Below, piece by piece: positions 45,013-52,938 of a DNA stretch of 64,000 bases; the stretch's first letter is position 1, and every line of letters begins with the position of its first letter. Position numbers and translations under genes: made by a program. The stretch lies in the NCBI RefSeq assembly GCF_000298315.2, contig NZ_AEYE02000023.1:30071-94070 (forward strand), read 5' to 3'. The notes under the pieces were generated by a model. The model did no database searches and had not been told where the DNA came from. It saw only the letters and a list, made by a program, of their open reading frames with translations. This DNA is from Rhizobium grahamii CCGE 502 (GTDB lineage Bacteria > Pseudomonadota > Alphaproteobacteria > Rhizobiales > Rhizobiaceae).

Positions 45013-45768
45013 ATGATCCCAGACGTCAAACCAAACAGCGTACTGTATCTCAACAATGTCTCGGTTTCCTTTGACGGTTTCAAGGCTTTGAATTCGCTGT
45101 CGATCGTGATCGAACCGGGCGAACTGCGCGCCATTATCGGACCAAACGGCGCCGGCAAAACGACGATGATGGACATCATCACCGGCAAGACGCGACCTGA
45201 TGAGGGTGAGGTCTTCTTCAACGGCGACGTAGATCTGACGAAGAGGGACGAGGCCAGCATCGCCCAACTCGGCATTGGCCGCAAATTCCAGAAGCCGACG
45301 GTCTTCGAAAGCCATACGGTCTGGGACAACCTGGAACTGGCGCTGAACCGCAATCGCGGTGTCTTTGCGACACTGTTCTACCGGCTTGCCAGCGACGACA
45401 AGGCGCGTATCGAGGAGATCCTTGAGACTGTTCGGTTGAGCCATCGCCGCGACGCGCTCGCCGCCAACCTCTCGCATGGCCAGAAGCAATGGCTGGAGAT
45501 CGGCATGCTCCTGGCGCAGGAGCCGAAGCTTCTGTTGGTCGACGAGCCAGTCGCCGGCATGACGGATGCTGAGACAGCGGAAACAGCGATCCTGCTCAAG
45601 GAAATCGCCAAGACCCGCTCGGTGGTCGTCGTCGAGCATGACATGGGTTTCATCCGCGATCTGGGCGTCAAGGTAACCTGCCTTGCGGAGGGTTCGGTGC
45701 TGGCAGAGGGATCAATCGATTTCGTGAGCGCCGATCCGAAGGTAATCGAGAACTATCTGGGGCGTTGA
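45013..45768 (+). CDS. urtD: urea ABC transporter ATP-binding protein UrtD
   Basis: UrtD is an ABC ATPase of LivG type. The 251-residue protein shows Walker A GPNGAGKTTMMD, signature LSHGQKQWLEI (a variant of LSGGQ usual in UrtD), Walker B KLLLVDEPVAGM and the H-loop VVVEHDMGF. IGRKFQKPTVFE is characteristic of the UrtD subfamily. It pairs with UrtE on the cytosolic side of UrtB/UrtC. Confidence 0.92.
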   Translation: MIPDVKPNSVLYLNNVSVSFDGFKALNSLSIVIEPGELRAIIGPNGAGKTTMMDIITGKTRPDEGEVFFNGDVDLTKRDEASIAQLGIGRKFQKPTVFESHTVWDNLELALNRNRGVFATLFYRLASDDKARIEEILETVRLSHRRDALAANLSHGQKQWLEIGMLLAQEPKLLLVDEPVAGMTDAETAETAILLKEIAKTRSVVVVEHDMGFIRDLGVKVTCLAEGSVLAEGSIDFVSADPKVIENYLGR

Positions 45769-45769
45769 G

Positions 45770-46465
45770 ATGCTGACAGTCGAGAATGCAAACCTTCACT
45801 ACGGCGCGGCACAGGCGTTGCGTGGCATCTCCATCAAGGCGGAGTTGGGCAAGATCACTTGCGTGCTGGGGCGGAACGGCGTGGGGAAGAGCTCACTTCT
45901 GCGCGCCGTTACCGGCCAGCATGCGCTGTCGGCCGGCAGTGTCAGCTTCAACGATGTCAAGCTAAATGGGCTGCCCCCGTTCGCCCGCGCCAAGCAGGGT
46001 ATCGGCTACGTGCCTCAAGGCAGAGAGATATTTCCGTTGTTGACAGTCAAGGAAAACCTCGAGACGGGATTTGCACCGCTCGGACGGCGGGATCGCTCCA
46101 TCCCAGATGATATCTTCAGCCTGTTTCCGGTCTTGCAGTCGATGCTTGGACGGCGTGGCGGGGATTTGTCAGGCGGGCAGCAACAGCAGTTGGCGATCGG
46201 CCGCGCGATGGTGACGCGGCCGAAAATACTCGTGCTCGACGAGCCGACCGAAGGCATCCAGCCCTCGATTATCAAGGATATCGGCCGGGCGATCCGCTAT
46301 CTGCGTGACTCGACCGGCATGGCAATCCTGCTCGTCGAACAATACCTCGATTTCTGCCGCGAGCTTGCCGACTATGTCTACATCATGGATCGGGGTGAGA
46401 TCGTTCATCAAGGGCTTGCGGAAACGCTCGACACACCGGAAGCGCGTCGCCATCTGACTGTTTGA
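45770..46465 (+). CDS. urtE: urea ABC transporter ATP-binding protein UrtE
   Basis: UrtE is the second ABC ATPase, of LivF type. The 231-residue protein has Walker A GRNGVGKSSLLRAV, GIGYVPQGREIFPLLTV, signature DLSGGQQQQLAIGRAM, Walker B ILVLDEPTEGIQPSI and LLVEQYLDF. VPQGREIFP and TEGIQPS are standard in UrtE. It ends the operon. No hairpin terminator is evident, and no urease genes follow within the window, so imported urea or amides must be hydrolysed by enzymes encoded elsewhere. Confidence 0.92.
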   Translation: MLTVENANLHYGAAQALRGISIKAELGKITCVLGRNGVGKSSLLRAVTGQHALSAGSVSFNDVKLNGLPPFARAKQGIGYVPQGREIFPLLTVKENLETGFAPLGRRDRSIPDDIFSLFPVLQSMLGRRGGDLSGGQQQQLAIGRAMVTRPKILVLDEPTEGIQPSIIKDIGRAIRYLRDSTGMAILLVEQYLDFCRELADYVYIMDRGEIVHQGLAETLDTPEARRHLTV

Positions 46466-46519
46466 GCCTTCATGACAATTCACCAAGCCGGGCTCTGTGT
46501 AACACACACGATTCCCGAT

Positions 46520-46727
46520 CTGAAAAGATCTCGGATTGCACGAATCCGGCGATCTCGAAGGTTGGGTAGCTGAAGTGGAAGATCTGGGGCAGGCCGATGA
46601 ATGGTCCGGCAGCCAGGTCCGAGAAGTCCGTCATGCCCACGGCGTAGGCTATGCCCGTGCCGATGAGAATGGCAAGCAGGATCAATAGCCGGGAAGTCTG
46701 TCCCGTCACGTCTCCAGCGTCCAACAC
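46520..46727 (-). pseudogene. NCS2 xanthine/uracil permease relic
   Basis: The minus-strand frame reads TGQTSRLLILLAILIGTGIA, then AVGMTDFSDLAAGPFIGLP, then QIFHFSYPTFEIAGF. This is an internal helix and loop of NCS2 (nucleobase:cation symporter-2) permeases. Both the N-terminal and the C-terminal parts are missing, since intact members have over 430 residues. The fragment lies just after urtE on the opposite strand. It suggests that this locus once combined nucleobase uptake with the urea importer, in line with the permease-like sensor of the nearby kinase. Confidence 0.7.
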
Positions 46728-47067
46728 TGTTTGAGTACCCTTCGATACTTTAAAGGTATATTCCGCGCGCCCGGTAGCGTGGCCGAAGCTAACTCCACGG
46801 GTGGGCAGCCTGTAACCCCGGGGTAACCTGATCGATGATCAGTTTTATGACTGCACGCCGATTTAATGATCTGGCCGCGGCCCGAGCTTGGGCCCAAGGT
46901 CTCCCAGGGCAAAAGAATGATGCATCGCGTTTTATCGTGTGGCGCCGCAATTGTGTGGCACCCTCTTCGCGCTTGGTATCGTCGGAATTATACAGGCCAA
47001 CGAACGTTTTACATTTATAAGCTCATTGCTGGCTGCTGCCCGGTTCGGCGCCACGTTGCGCCGCAAG
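46728..47067. other. 340 bases without a supported gene
   Basis: Short frames exist on both strands, but none has a ribosome binding site or known product. Confidence 0.4.
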
Positions 47068-47361
47068 TCACAGCCGCTCGATCACCGAGCATCTTATGAC
47101 AATCTCTTCCTGCTCGAACCGCGCCTCCAGCCGTTTTCGATAGGTCGCCCACCACCGGCGCTCAAGGTTGTCCGTCATAACCTCGGCGACTACTATCTTG
47201 TCACGCTCGACTTCGCCGTCCTCTTCCCAGAGGCCGTCTGCTGGCGAATTGATGTAAATGGTCAGGCCGCCGAACTTCGCTCTCAGTTCGTCACGCACGA
47301 GATTAATCTGGCCAACACTGTGCTCCGTCACAGGGAGAAGGACCTCGACTAGGTGGGGCAT
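47068..47361 (-). CDS. conserved hypothetical protein, 97 aa
   Basis: This small soluble protein belongs to a type that I believe recurs in proteobacteria without known function. It reads PHLVEVLLPVTEHSVGQINL at the start, FGGLTIYINSPADGLWEEDG in the middle and RWWATYRKRLEARFEQEEIV near the end. The pattern suggests an alpha-beta sandwich like a ferredoxin-like fold. It overlaps the end of the small membrane protein gene (47349-47543) by 13 bases, so the two are likely coupled. Weak aagg lies before the ATG at 47361, in keeping with coupling. Confidence 0.6.
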   Translation of the reverse strand: MPHLVEVLLPVTEHSVGQINLVRDELRAKFGGLTIYINSPADGLWEEDGEVERDKIVVAEVMTDNLERRWWATYRKRLEARFEQEEIVIRCSVIERL

Positions 47362-47543
47362 CGCTTCGCCTTTTGCTTCGCCTCCGGGCGGTGCTTGTGA
47401 AGATGCCAGAGGGTGCAGCCCGGCGCCAGCAGCATAACGCCTGCGAAGACAAGGGCCGTCGAAATCTCTGGTCGATAGATAAAGATGGCTGCGGCGAGCA
47501 GAACGGCTGCGGCGGCGATTGCAAAGACGGTCTTTTTCGACAT
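47349..47543 (-). CDS. small two-helix membrane protein, 64 aa
   Basis: The product has two hydrophobic helices, TVFAIAAAAVLLAAAIFIY (about residues 5-23) and ISTALVFAGVMLLAPGC (about 27-43), and a basic, histidine-bearing tail (LWHLHKHRPEAKQKAKR). It resembles DUF2933-type small proteins in layout, without certainty. The ATG at 47543 follows ttggag at good distance. It is the first gene of a two-gene unit with 47068-47361. Confidence 0.5.
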   Translation of the reverse strand: MSKKTVFAIAAAAVLLAAAIFIYRPEISTALVFAGVMLLAPGCTLWHLHKHRPEAKQKAKRCPT

Positions 47544-47806
47544 GGAATGCTCCAACCGATGTGGGACAACGCCGCCGTGAAATTGTTGTTCCTGTAAACG
47601 CGCCTTTGCCAGCGGAGTTCAAGCTGCCGATGGGCAGGAAACGAGTTCGCGCATGGTTCGCTGCGAAGCGCGGACTCGGGATCCGGTCAAGCCGCCACAT
47701 CAGCGCGACATTTTGTCCGTGATCTTCTTTCGACACCTTGAAATTTGAAGCGCGCAACTTTCATTAGCGTTTCCGCGGAGACCGCGAATCTCGTAAAGAG
47801 CAGTTC

Positions 47807-48760
47807 ATGAACGTGCATCAGCATCAGCATCAGCTCAGCTTAGGCGTGAGAAAGCCTGTTTTTCAGAGCGAGATGATAGCCGGGTTCGAGTGCGGCCTCG
47901 TGCATGGTGGCCGCCATGACCTGCTCGCGACGACGCGGCATACACCTGCGGAACAAATGCATCCTCATTTGAGGATAGTCGTCGAGCATGGAATGACCAC
48001 TGTGCGGGACGGGCTGGTTCCCGGCCACCACGTGACCGACCGGTTGAGGGCGGCCCGTGCCGCTGGTGTGCAGGGTGTATGGGATCTTTCGCACTATCAT
48101 CGCAACTTGGATCCGGTTCGTTGCGCAAAGATCGTTGCGCAAGCAGCCTTGACCGTTTCGGGGGACGAGCGCCTGTGGCTTTGTCCGGTCAACGAGCCGT
48201 CGCTCTACCCTCTTCTCGCGGGAATGCCTCGGCACGAGGCAATCGACATGGCCGTCACGATGGCACGTACGGCGAGAGATCATCATCCGAATGTTGGCAT
48301 CCTCACGAACGACCCGATAGCCGGTGTGGGAGACCGACAGTTCGAAGCAACGGACGCGATCGTGTCTGCCATCGACGTGGACGTCATCGGCGTTAACTAC
48401 TATCCGCACACGGCACGAACCGCTCTGTCGAAGGTCCTCATCAAGACCTGGCGGCGCTATAGGAAGCCGATCATGGTGTCGGAGACCAGCTGGCATGACG
48501 GACATCCCGTTCACCATCGTCGGCATCCTGGTTTTCATAAGGGAGCATGGCTTCGTCACATCCTTGACCAGATCGACGTCGCACGGATGCACGGTGCTGA
48601 AATTGTTGGCGTGTGCTGGTATCCGATCATCGACTGCCCCCCGTGGCACTCTCCACGCTCCCGCCACCGCTGGAGCCATGGGCTGATCCGCAGCGACCTG
48701 TCACTCGATCCAGCGCTGTCTGCGGAACTAAGAAGGCTTCAACTACCGGAAGCTGCGTAA
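47807..48760 (+). CDS. glycoside hydrolase-like TIM-barrel protein (GH1/clan GH-A type)
   Basis: The 317-residue protein looks like a short beta-glucosidase-type barrel. It starts with FQSEMIAGFECGLVHGGRHD, has a catalytic acid/base candidate in LCPVNEPSLYPLLAGM, VIGVNYYPH in the middle, and a nucleophile candidate in IMVSETSWHDGH near residue 225. WYPIIDCPPWHS near the end is also typical of this subgroup. It is shorter than classical GH1 enzymes (about 450), and the substrate is unknown. Such proteins occur in rhizobia singly or beside sugar-nucleotide genes. Its closest neighbours here are unrelated small genes. Confidence 0.68.
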   Translation: MNVHQHQHQLSLGVRKPVFQSEMIAGFECGLVHGGRHDLLATTRHTPAEQMHPHLRIVVEHGMTTVRDGLVPGHHVTDRLRAARAAGVQGVWDLSHYHRNLDPVRCAKIVAQAALTVSGDERLWLCPVNEPSLYPLLAGMPRHEAIDMAVTMARTARDHHPNVGILTNDPIAGVGDRQFEATDAIVSAIDVDVIGVNYYPHTARTALSKVLIKTWRRYRKPIMVSETSWHDGHPVHHRRHPGFHKGAWLRHILDQIDVARMHGAEIVGVCWYPIIDCPPWHSPRSRHRWSHGLIRSDLSLDPALSAELRRLQLPEAA

Positions 48761-49388
48761 AAAGCGTGGTCTGCCGTTTCGAAATGAAACGCCGCTAGTC
48801 GGATTTCGTATGCCGTTCCCGAACTTCTCGATCTGCTCGGTTTACATCGTGGGCTCCTCCCTGCAGCCCGATGATGCTCTACCGTCCATCCCCAGGAGGA
48901 CGGATTTCAACGACCGCATCCGGTTTCATGACCGCCCTCATTCCGGTTACCTGTCGGACTCCCAGGATCGGCTCTTTGTGCCGCCGTGGAAACGATCGTA
49001 GCTACGTCTGTCTCGGCGTACGCAATCCGGCACGGCGGAGCTTCCGAGCCAAGCCAGATAGACAAAAGGCCGGCAACCACACTTTTGCGGCCTCTCAAGA
49101 GAGCGGGGTCAGTTCATCCGTGGTCAGCGGTCCGGATCACCGACCGTAGCGCAGCTATTTCAATGCGTGCTCTATGCGGTGGACATGGTGTTCCGGTGGG
49201 TGCCCGCCGGATTCCTCCGCTGCGGCGATCTCGCTTGCTCGCGATCGCGAGATCCTCAAGGCTGTAGCCCTGGCAATACGGGTGGTCTTGAGGCGGGCTG
49301 CGGGTGTTGTTTTTGATGTAACGAGCTGTTTCCAACTTCATCTCCAAATTTGAGCCGTGGAGAAATGGCGGAACGAGCGGCGATTTCT
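48761..49388. other. 630 bases without a supported gene
   Basis: Frames on both strands (for example 49114-49341 minus) have no convincing ribosome binding site or homology. The stretch lies between the glycosidase-like gene and the stress cluster. Confidence 0.4.
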
Positions 49389-49559
49389 TTACCGCGAGGC
49401 ATTCTTGTCTTCGGCAAGGCGAAGCGTCTTGAGCCTTTCGGTCTTCTCTTCGCGGGCACGACACTCTTCCCCTGCTGCGTCGGCCGCGACCTTGTTAGTG
49501 TGTTCGAAAGCTGCCGCGCGTTCTTGCACGGTCAGAGTTCTTCTGATCCTGCTTACCAT
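49389..49559 (-). CDS. small hypothetical protein, 56 aa
   Basis: The ATG at 49559 follows a gagga site about nine bases upstream. The product is a highly charged helical peptide (VSRIRRTLTVQERAAAFEHT at the start, then many Glu, Arg and Lys), without membrane segment. Small proteins of this type are frequent in rhizobial plasmids. The function is unknown. The longer upstream frame (to 49685) lacks support. Confidence 0.42.
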   Translation of the reverse strand: MVSRIRRTLTVQERAAAFEHTNKVAADAAGEECRAREEKTERLKTLRLAEDKNASR

Positions 49560-49911
49560 CACAATCGTCCTCGAGGGGTTCCTCATATGTGGGTTGGTCG
49601 CCAAGCGCTTCAATGTGTTGAGGTGTTCTGTCTGGTTTCGTACCGCCTGGTGGGGCGCTTTGCAGCGCAAGCGGCCCCAGCCCATCCAATATTAGCCATC
49701 TCACAACACGTGAACCTTTGCAGCGGCGTCCGCCGCCGTCTGCGTCGAAGCTTTGAGCGCGGATGAGAGGGCTGCAACCGTCCGCGAGGTTTGAGCGCCT
49801 TCGGGAAGTCTAGCAGAGCGTCTGAAAGCTGGCGGGTCTCCACCGAAGGCGCTGTACGCTCGGCGCGAAGACTGCACTACCGCGCCCAGAAGCCGCGTCA
49901 GACCTTCGCCG

Positions 49912-50388
49912 TCTGTTCGCTTCGCGAAGCGCGAGAAACGTCGTGGTCACGGAGACAATGGTGGAGCCCAGCCGCTCTGCCATGGCCACCTCCTTGCGAG
50001 GCTCGGCTGCAGGCCGGTTGTCGCTGCGGCGTAGCCGCCAGCTTCGGCACCAGTCAGGAGTGACTTGTACGCCGCGATCTCGGGTTCTCAAACACAGCTC
50101 CCGAACGAGCTCTCGATCTCGTCGCTGGCCGCGGTATGGTCCAGGTTGCCATCGAGCGTGTAAAAGGGCATGGCCATGTCCTTCAGGGTAGGCTCGTCCT
50201 CATCGAGCCCCGAAAGGATCTCTTCCAGTCGCTGGATTTGTCCTTCGTCTCCGTGATGTGCTGCTTTTTGCTGCGACATTGGGATATTTCGCGATCCGCT
50301 CAAGCTGCGGCTTCATCGCATTGCGCATGCCGGTGGCAAATATGTCGCGCGTCTCGTTGTCTGCCAACTTAACGCTCTCCACCTGCAA
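49912..50388 (-). pseudogene. DUF892 (YciF-type ferritin-like) relic, several frameshifts
   Basis: Pieces of one protein appear in three frames, in order. First comes ETRDIFATGMRNAMKPQLERI; then DEGQIQRLEEILSGLDEDEP and LKDMAMPF; then, after a shift and a stop, EPEIAAYKSLLTGAEAGGYAAA; finally EVAMAERLGSTIVSVTTTFL and ALREA. These are successive segments of the DUF892 ferritin-like stress proteins. A part of the first helix is deleted, and at least two shifts and one stop break it. It lies directly upstream of the DUF4142 gene, a common partner in stress loci. Confidence 0.75.
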
Positions 50389-50476
50389 AAATCTCGGACG
50401 GGCGATCCGCCAGTCATTGAGGGGCTGTTTGCCGATCGTAGTAACCTGATGACGAAGGGTTCGGTTGGGCCATTCC

Positions 50477-50968
50477 TTACTTGTTCGCCATGCCTTGAAC
50501 GCGGGTCAGGTGCATGTGGAGATCAGGCAACATCTTTGCCGCGGTGTTCTTGAGTTGGCCGTCCGGACCGTCTTTCGAATATGCCTCAAACAACTCGTAA
50601 GCCTGCTGGTGGGCAGTTATCTGCGTCGACAAGTAGGCCTGATCGAGGTTGGCGGCATCGCTCTTTCGCAGGGCGTCCAGCTTCTCCAAATGTTCGGCGT
50701 CGAGTGACTGCGAGACAGTGACGCCGTCCTTCTTGGCAGCGTCCGCCAGCGGCGATGCAGCCTTGCCGTGGTCACGGAGCATGTCCTGCGCGAACTGCTT
50801 CGCGTCCGTAGCCCTCCCATTTGCGATCTCGATCTTAGCCGCTTCGATCTCGAACATGTTCGACATGGAAGCCTGTTCAGCGAAATCCTGCTTCGTCGCT
50901 GTGTCGTCCGCGGCCAAGGCTGGCAGCGCGACCAGACCGGCAACAAGTCCGAAGTGCAGTACTCTCAT
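50477..50968 (-). CDS. DUF4142 exported protein
   Basis: The 163-residue protein has a signal peptide (RVLHFGLVAGLVALPALAAD, cut after ALA) and a four-helix ferritin-like mature domain of DUF4142 type. Typical segments are FAEQASMSNMFEIEAAKI, AKQFAQDMLRDHGKA and a late AYLSTQITAHQQAYELF. The periplasmic function is unknown; relatives are stress-induced. The ATG at 50968 follows ggaga. It lies 44 bases after the Mn-catalase stop on the same strand, so the two are probably cotranscribed, catalase first. Confidence 0.82.
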   Translation of the reverse strand: MRVLHFGLVAGLVALPALAADDTATKQDFAEQASMSNMFEIEAAKIEIANGRATDAKQFAQDMLRDHGKAASPLADAAKKDGVTVSQSLDAEHLEKLDALRKSDAANLDQAYLSTQITAHQQAYELFEAYSKDGPDGQLKNTAAKMLPDLHMHLTRVQGMANK

Positions 50969-51011
50969 GGGATTGTCTCCTGATGGGGGCGGGACGAAGC
51001 CCGCCGGTGTG

Positions 51012-51836
51012 TCAAAGCTGCTCTGTCTGTGCCCCGCTGTCCGGCTTGGCCGGTCCAAGGATCGGCTTTTCGCCCATCGGCTCGAGGGACTGCGTTGTGT
51101 ACGCGCCCTTGCCATCGACCGACGGACCTTCAGACCAGCGGCCGGGAACCGGGGCGCTCCCGTCGGCCTGGAAGCCGAGATAGGCATAGCTGAATTCCTG
51201 CAGTTCCTGCTCCTGCGGGAAGCTGTTGGGGATCGGGAAGACGCCTGTCGGCCCCCCGAGTTCTTCAAGTGCCGCGAGCCACTGGTTCTGGTGCATGGTG
51301 TCGCGGGCGATCAGGTAGGAGAGCATTTCCTTCATGCCCGGATCGTTGGTCAGGTTGAACAAACGTACGGCCAGTACCCGGCCGGTCGATTCGGCTGCGA
51401 CGTTTGCGGTCATGTCCGCGGCAATGTTACCGCTCGCGTAAATGTGGGACATGTCAAACGGCACGCCATCGGAATCGACGGGCATGGCCGAGAGCCCAGC
51501 CGACAGAAGGTTCTTCATATTGAGGCCGCCGAGCACAGCACTCGCCACGGGATCGGCGACGATCTCATCCTTGATTGACACAGGAGCACCTTCGAGGTTT
51601 AGGGCAACGGCCGTTGCGAGCATCTCTATGTGGCCAAGCTCTTCGGCCGCGGTATTCATCAGCAAGTCCCGGAACTTGGGGTTGCCGCGGGCGCCGCACG
51701 CCTGGAAGAAGTACTGCATGGCGACGCGAATCTCTCCTTCGACGCCGCCGATCGCCTGCTGTAGGGCACGCGCAAATAACGGGTCGGGCGTTTCGACGCG
51801 CACAGCGAATTGAAGCTTTCCGTCAGTATAGAACAT
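51012..51836 (-). CDS. manganese catalase
   Basis: The enzyme disproportionates hydrogen peroxide with a di-manganese centre in a ferritin-like four-helix bundle. The 274-residue product shows the ligands in order: Glu in GGVEGEIRVAMQYFFQ, Glu and His in NTAAEELGHIEML, Glu in ANVAAESTGRVLAVRL and His in RDTMHQNQW. The C-terminal tail (PVPGRWSEGPSVDGKG) is usual for the family. The start ATG at 51836 follows cggagag. It precedes the DUF4142 gene in the same orientation and is divergent from the DUF982 gene, both signs of an oxidative or desiccation stress locus. Confidence 0.9.
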   Translation of the reverse strand: MFYTDGKLQFAVRVETPDPLFARALQQAIGGVEGEIRVAMQYFFQACGARGNPKFRDLLMNTAAEELGHIEMLATAVALNLEGAPVSIKDEIVADPVASAVLGGLNMKNLLSAGLSAMPVDSDGVPFDMSHIYASGNIAADMTANVAAESTGRVLAVRLFNLTNDPGMKEMLSYLIARDTMHQNQWLAALEELGGPTGVFPIPNSFPQEQELQEFSYAYLGFQADGSAPVPGRWSEGPSVDGKGAYTTQSLEPMGEKPILGPAKPDSGAQTEQL

Positions 51837-51996
51837 TACGCTCTCCGAGCTGCTGGGGGGATGGAGCCTCGACAACCATTAGTTAGGGCAGATGTTCCCG
51901 AACCTTTTCCGGCTCGTCCGATTGCGGACCAAGTCTGGAGCGCGGGAACCCGCGCGCCAGACGGAGGTTGTCGGAAAACCCGAAAGGAGGTGCTCC

Positions 51997-52257
51997 ATGG
52001 AAAAGGTTATCGACATCGACTTCCACGTTACGTGGAAAGCCCCTGTCTTCGTCCGGATCGGCGACGGGATACGCGAACGCATCGATGGACCGGATGCGGC
52101 ATTGGCGGCGCTTCTTCATCGCTGGCCATCGACCAATCACCCGCAGTACGGAGTTGCCAAGCGCCGATGCGTCGACGCCATCGCACGGCGCGGAAATCCG
52201 GAGCTTGCCCGCACCTCGTTCGTCGAGGCGGCGTTCGCCGCAAAGGTGTTGGCATGA
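51997..52257 (+). CDS. DUF982 domain protein, 86 aa
   Basis: DUF982 proteins are small rhizobial proteins of unknown function. The family pattern is visible: VTWKAPVFVRIGDGIRERIDGPDAALAALLHRWP (core VFVRIGDG and L..LL.RWP), then a Cys-containing helix (KRRCVDAIA) and VEAAFAAKVL at the end. A near-perfect aaaggaggt precedes the ATG at 51997, so the longer upstream frame is rejected. Its stop overlaps the start of the DUF2243 gene, suggesting coupling. Confidence 0.8.
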   Translation: MEKVIDIDFHVTWKAPVFVRIGDGIRERIDGPDAALAALLHRWPSTNHPQYGVAKRRCVDAIARRGNPELARTSFVEAAFAAKVLA

Positions 52258-52736
52258 CAGGCTTGGAGCGGCGCCCCACGCGGAGCTTCCCTCTATCCGC
52301 CGGGTTGTTTCTAGGACTGGGTCTCGGAGGCTTCTTCGATGGGATCGTTCTCCACCAGCTTCTCCAGTGGCACCATATGCTCAGCTCGTGGTACCCCATC
52401 AACACGATCGAGAACCTTGAACTGAACACGTTCTGGGACGGTGTCTTCCATTCCGGCACATATGTTTTCGTGCTCGCCGGGCTCTTCATCCTTTGGCGTT
52501 CCGGCCGCCTCAACCACTTCCGCTGGTCGACAGGCGATCTCGTCGCCGCGATGCTCATCGGCTTCGGAGCGTTCAACCTCATCGAAGGCATCATCGACCA
52601 CCAGGTCCTCGGACTACACCACGTCAACGAGACGATTGCTCGCAGCCTGTGGCTCTTCTGGGACATCGGCTTTCTCGCCTGGGGTGGGGCGATGGTGGCG
52701 GTTGGCATGCTGATCTTGAGGCGGCGCCATGGCTGA
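52254..52736 (+). CDS. DUF2243 membrane protein
   Basis: The 160-residue protein has four membrane helices. The family signature GLGLGGFFDGIVLHQLLQWHHMLS (core FFDGIVLHQ.LQWHHM) lies at about residues 20-45, and HQVLGLHHVNE at about 118. The paired histidines within helices suggest metal or heme contact, but the function is unknown. DUF2243 genes often stand next to CtaG-like cytochrome oxidase assembly genes. Here a 53-residue membrane peptide follows in that place. It overlaps DUF982 by four bases. Confidence 0.82.
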   Translation: MTGLERRPTRSFPLSAGLFLGLGLGGFFDGIVLHQLLQWHHMLSSWYPINTIENLELNTFWDGVFHSGTYVFVLAGLFILWRSGRLNHFRWSTGDLVAAMLIGFGAFNLIEGIIDHQVLGLHHVNETIARSLWLFWDIGFLAWGGAMVAVGMLILRRRHG

Positions 52737-52890
52737 GGCGCTACGGGAACTGCGAACAGCGGCGATCTGGATCGCATTCGGCTTAGGTCTTGTCCTCGGG
52801 ACGCAACCGGTCTGGGCCTACTTCCTGTTCGGGGCCAGCCTCACGCCCGACGACGTTCTTTCATTGCGCTGCTTCAGCCTGCCGATGTGA
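52729..52890 (+). CDS. small membrane peptide, 53 aa
   Basis: A short frame overlaps the end of the DUF2243 gene by eight bases and runs to a TGA at 52888. The product has one hydrophobic helix (AAIWIAFGLGLVLGTQPVWA) and continues YFLFGASLTPDDVLSLRC. It may be a complete small protein, or the surviving part of a larger CtaG-like partner of DUF2243. The overlap and the helix speak for translation. Confidence 0.45.
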   Translation: MAEALRELRTAAIWIAFGLGLVLGTQPVWAYFLFGASLTPDDVLSLRCFSLPM

Positions 52891-52938
52891 CCGCGTCGGC
52901 TCCATAGAGACATCCACGAAGAGACTAAAAGAGCTACG

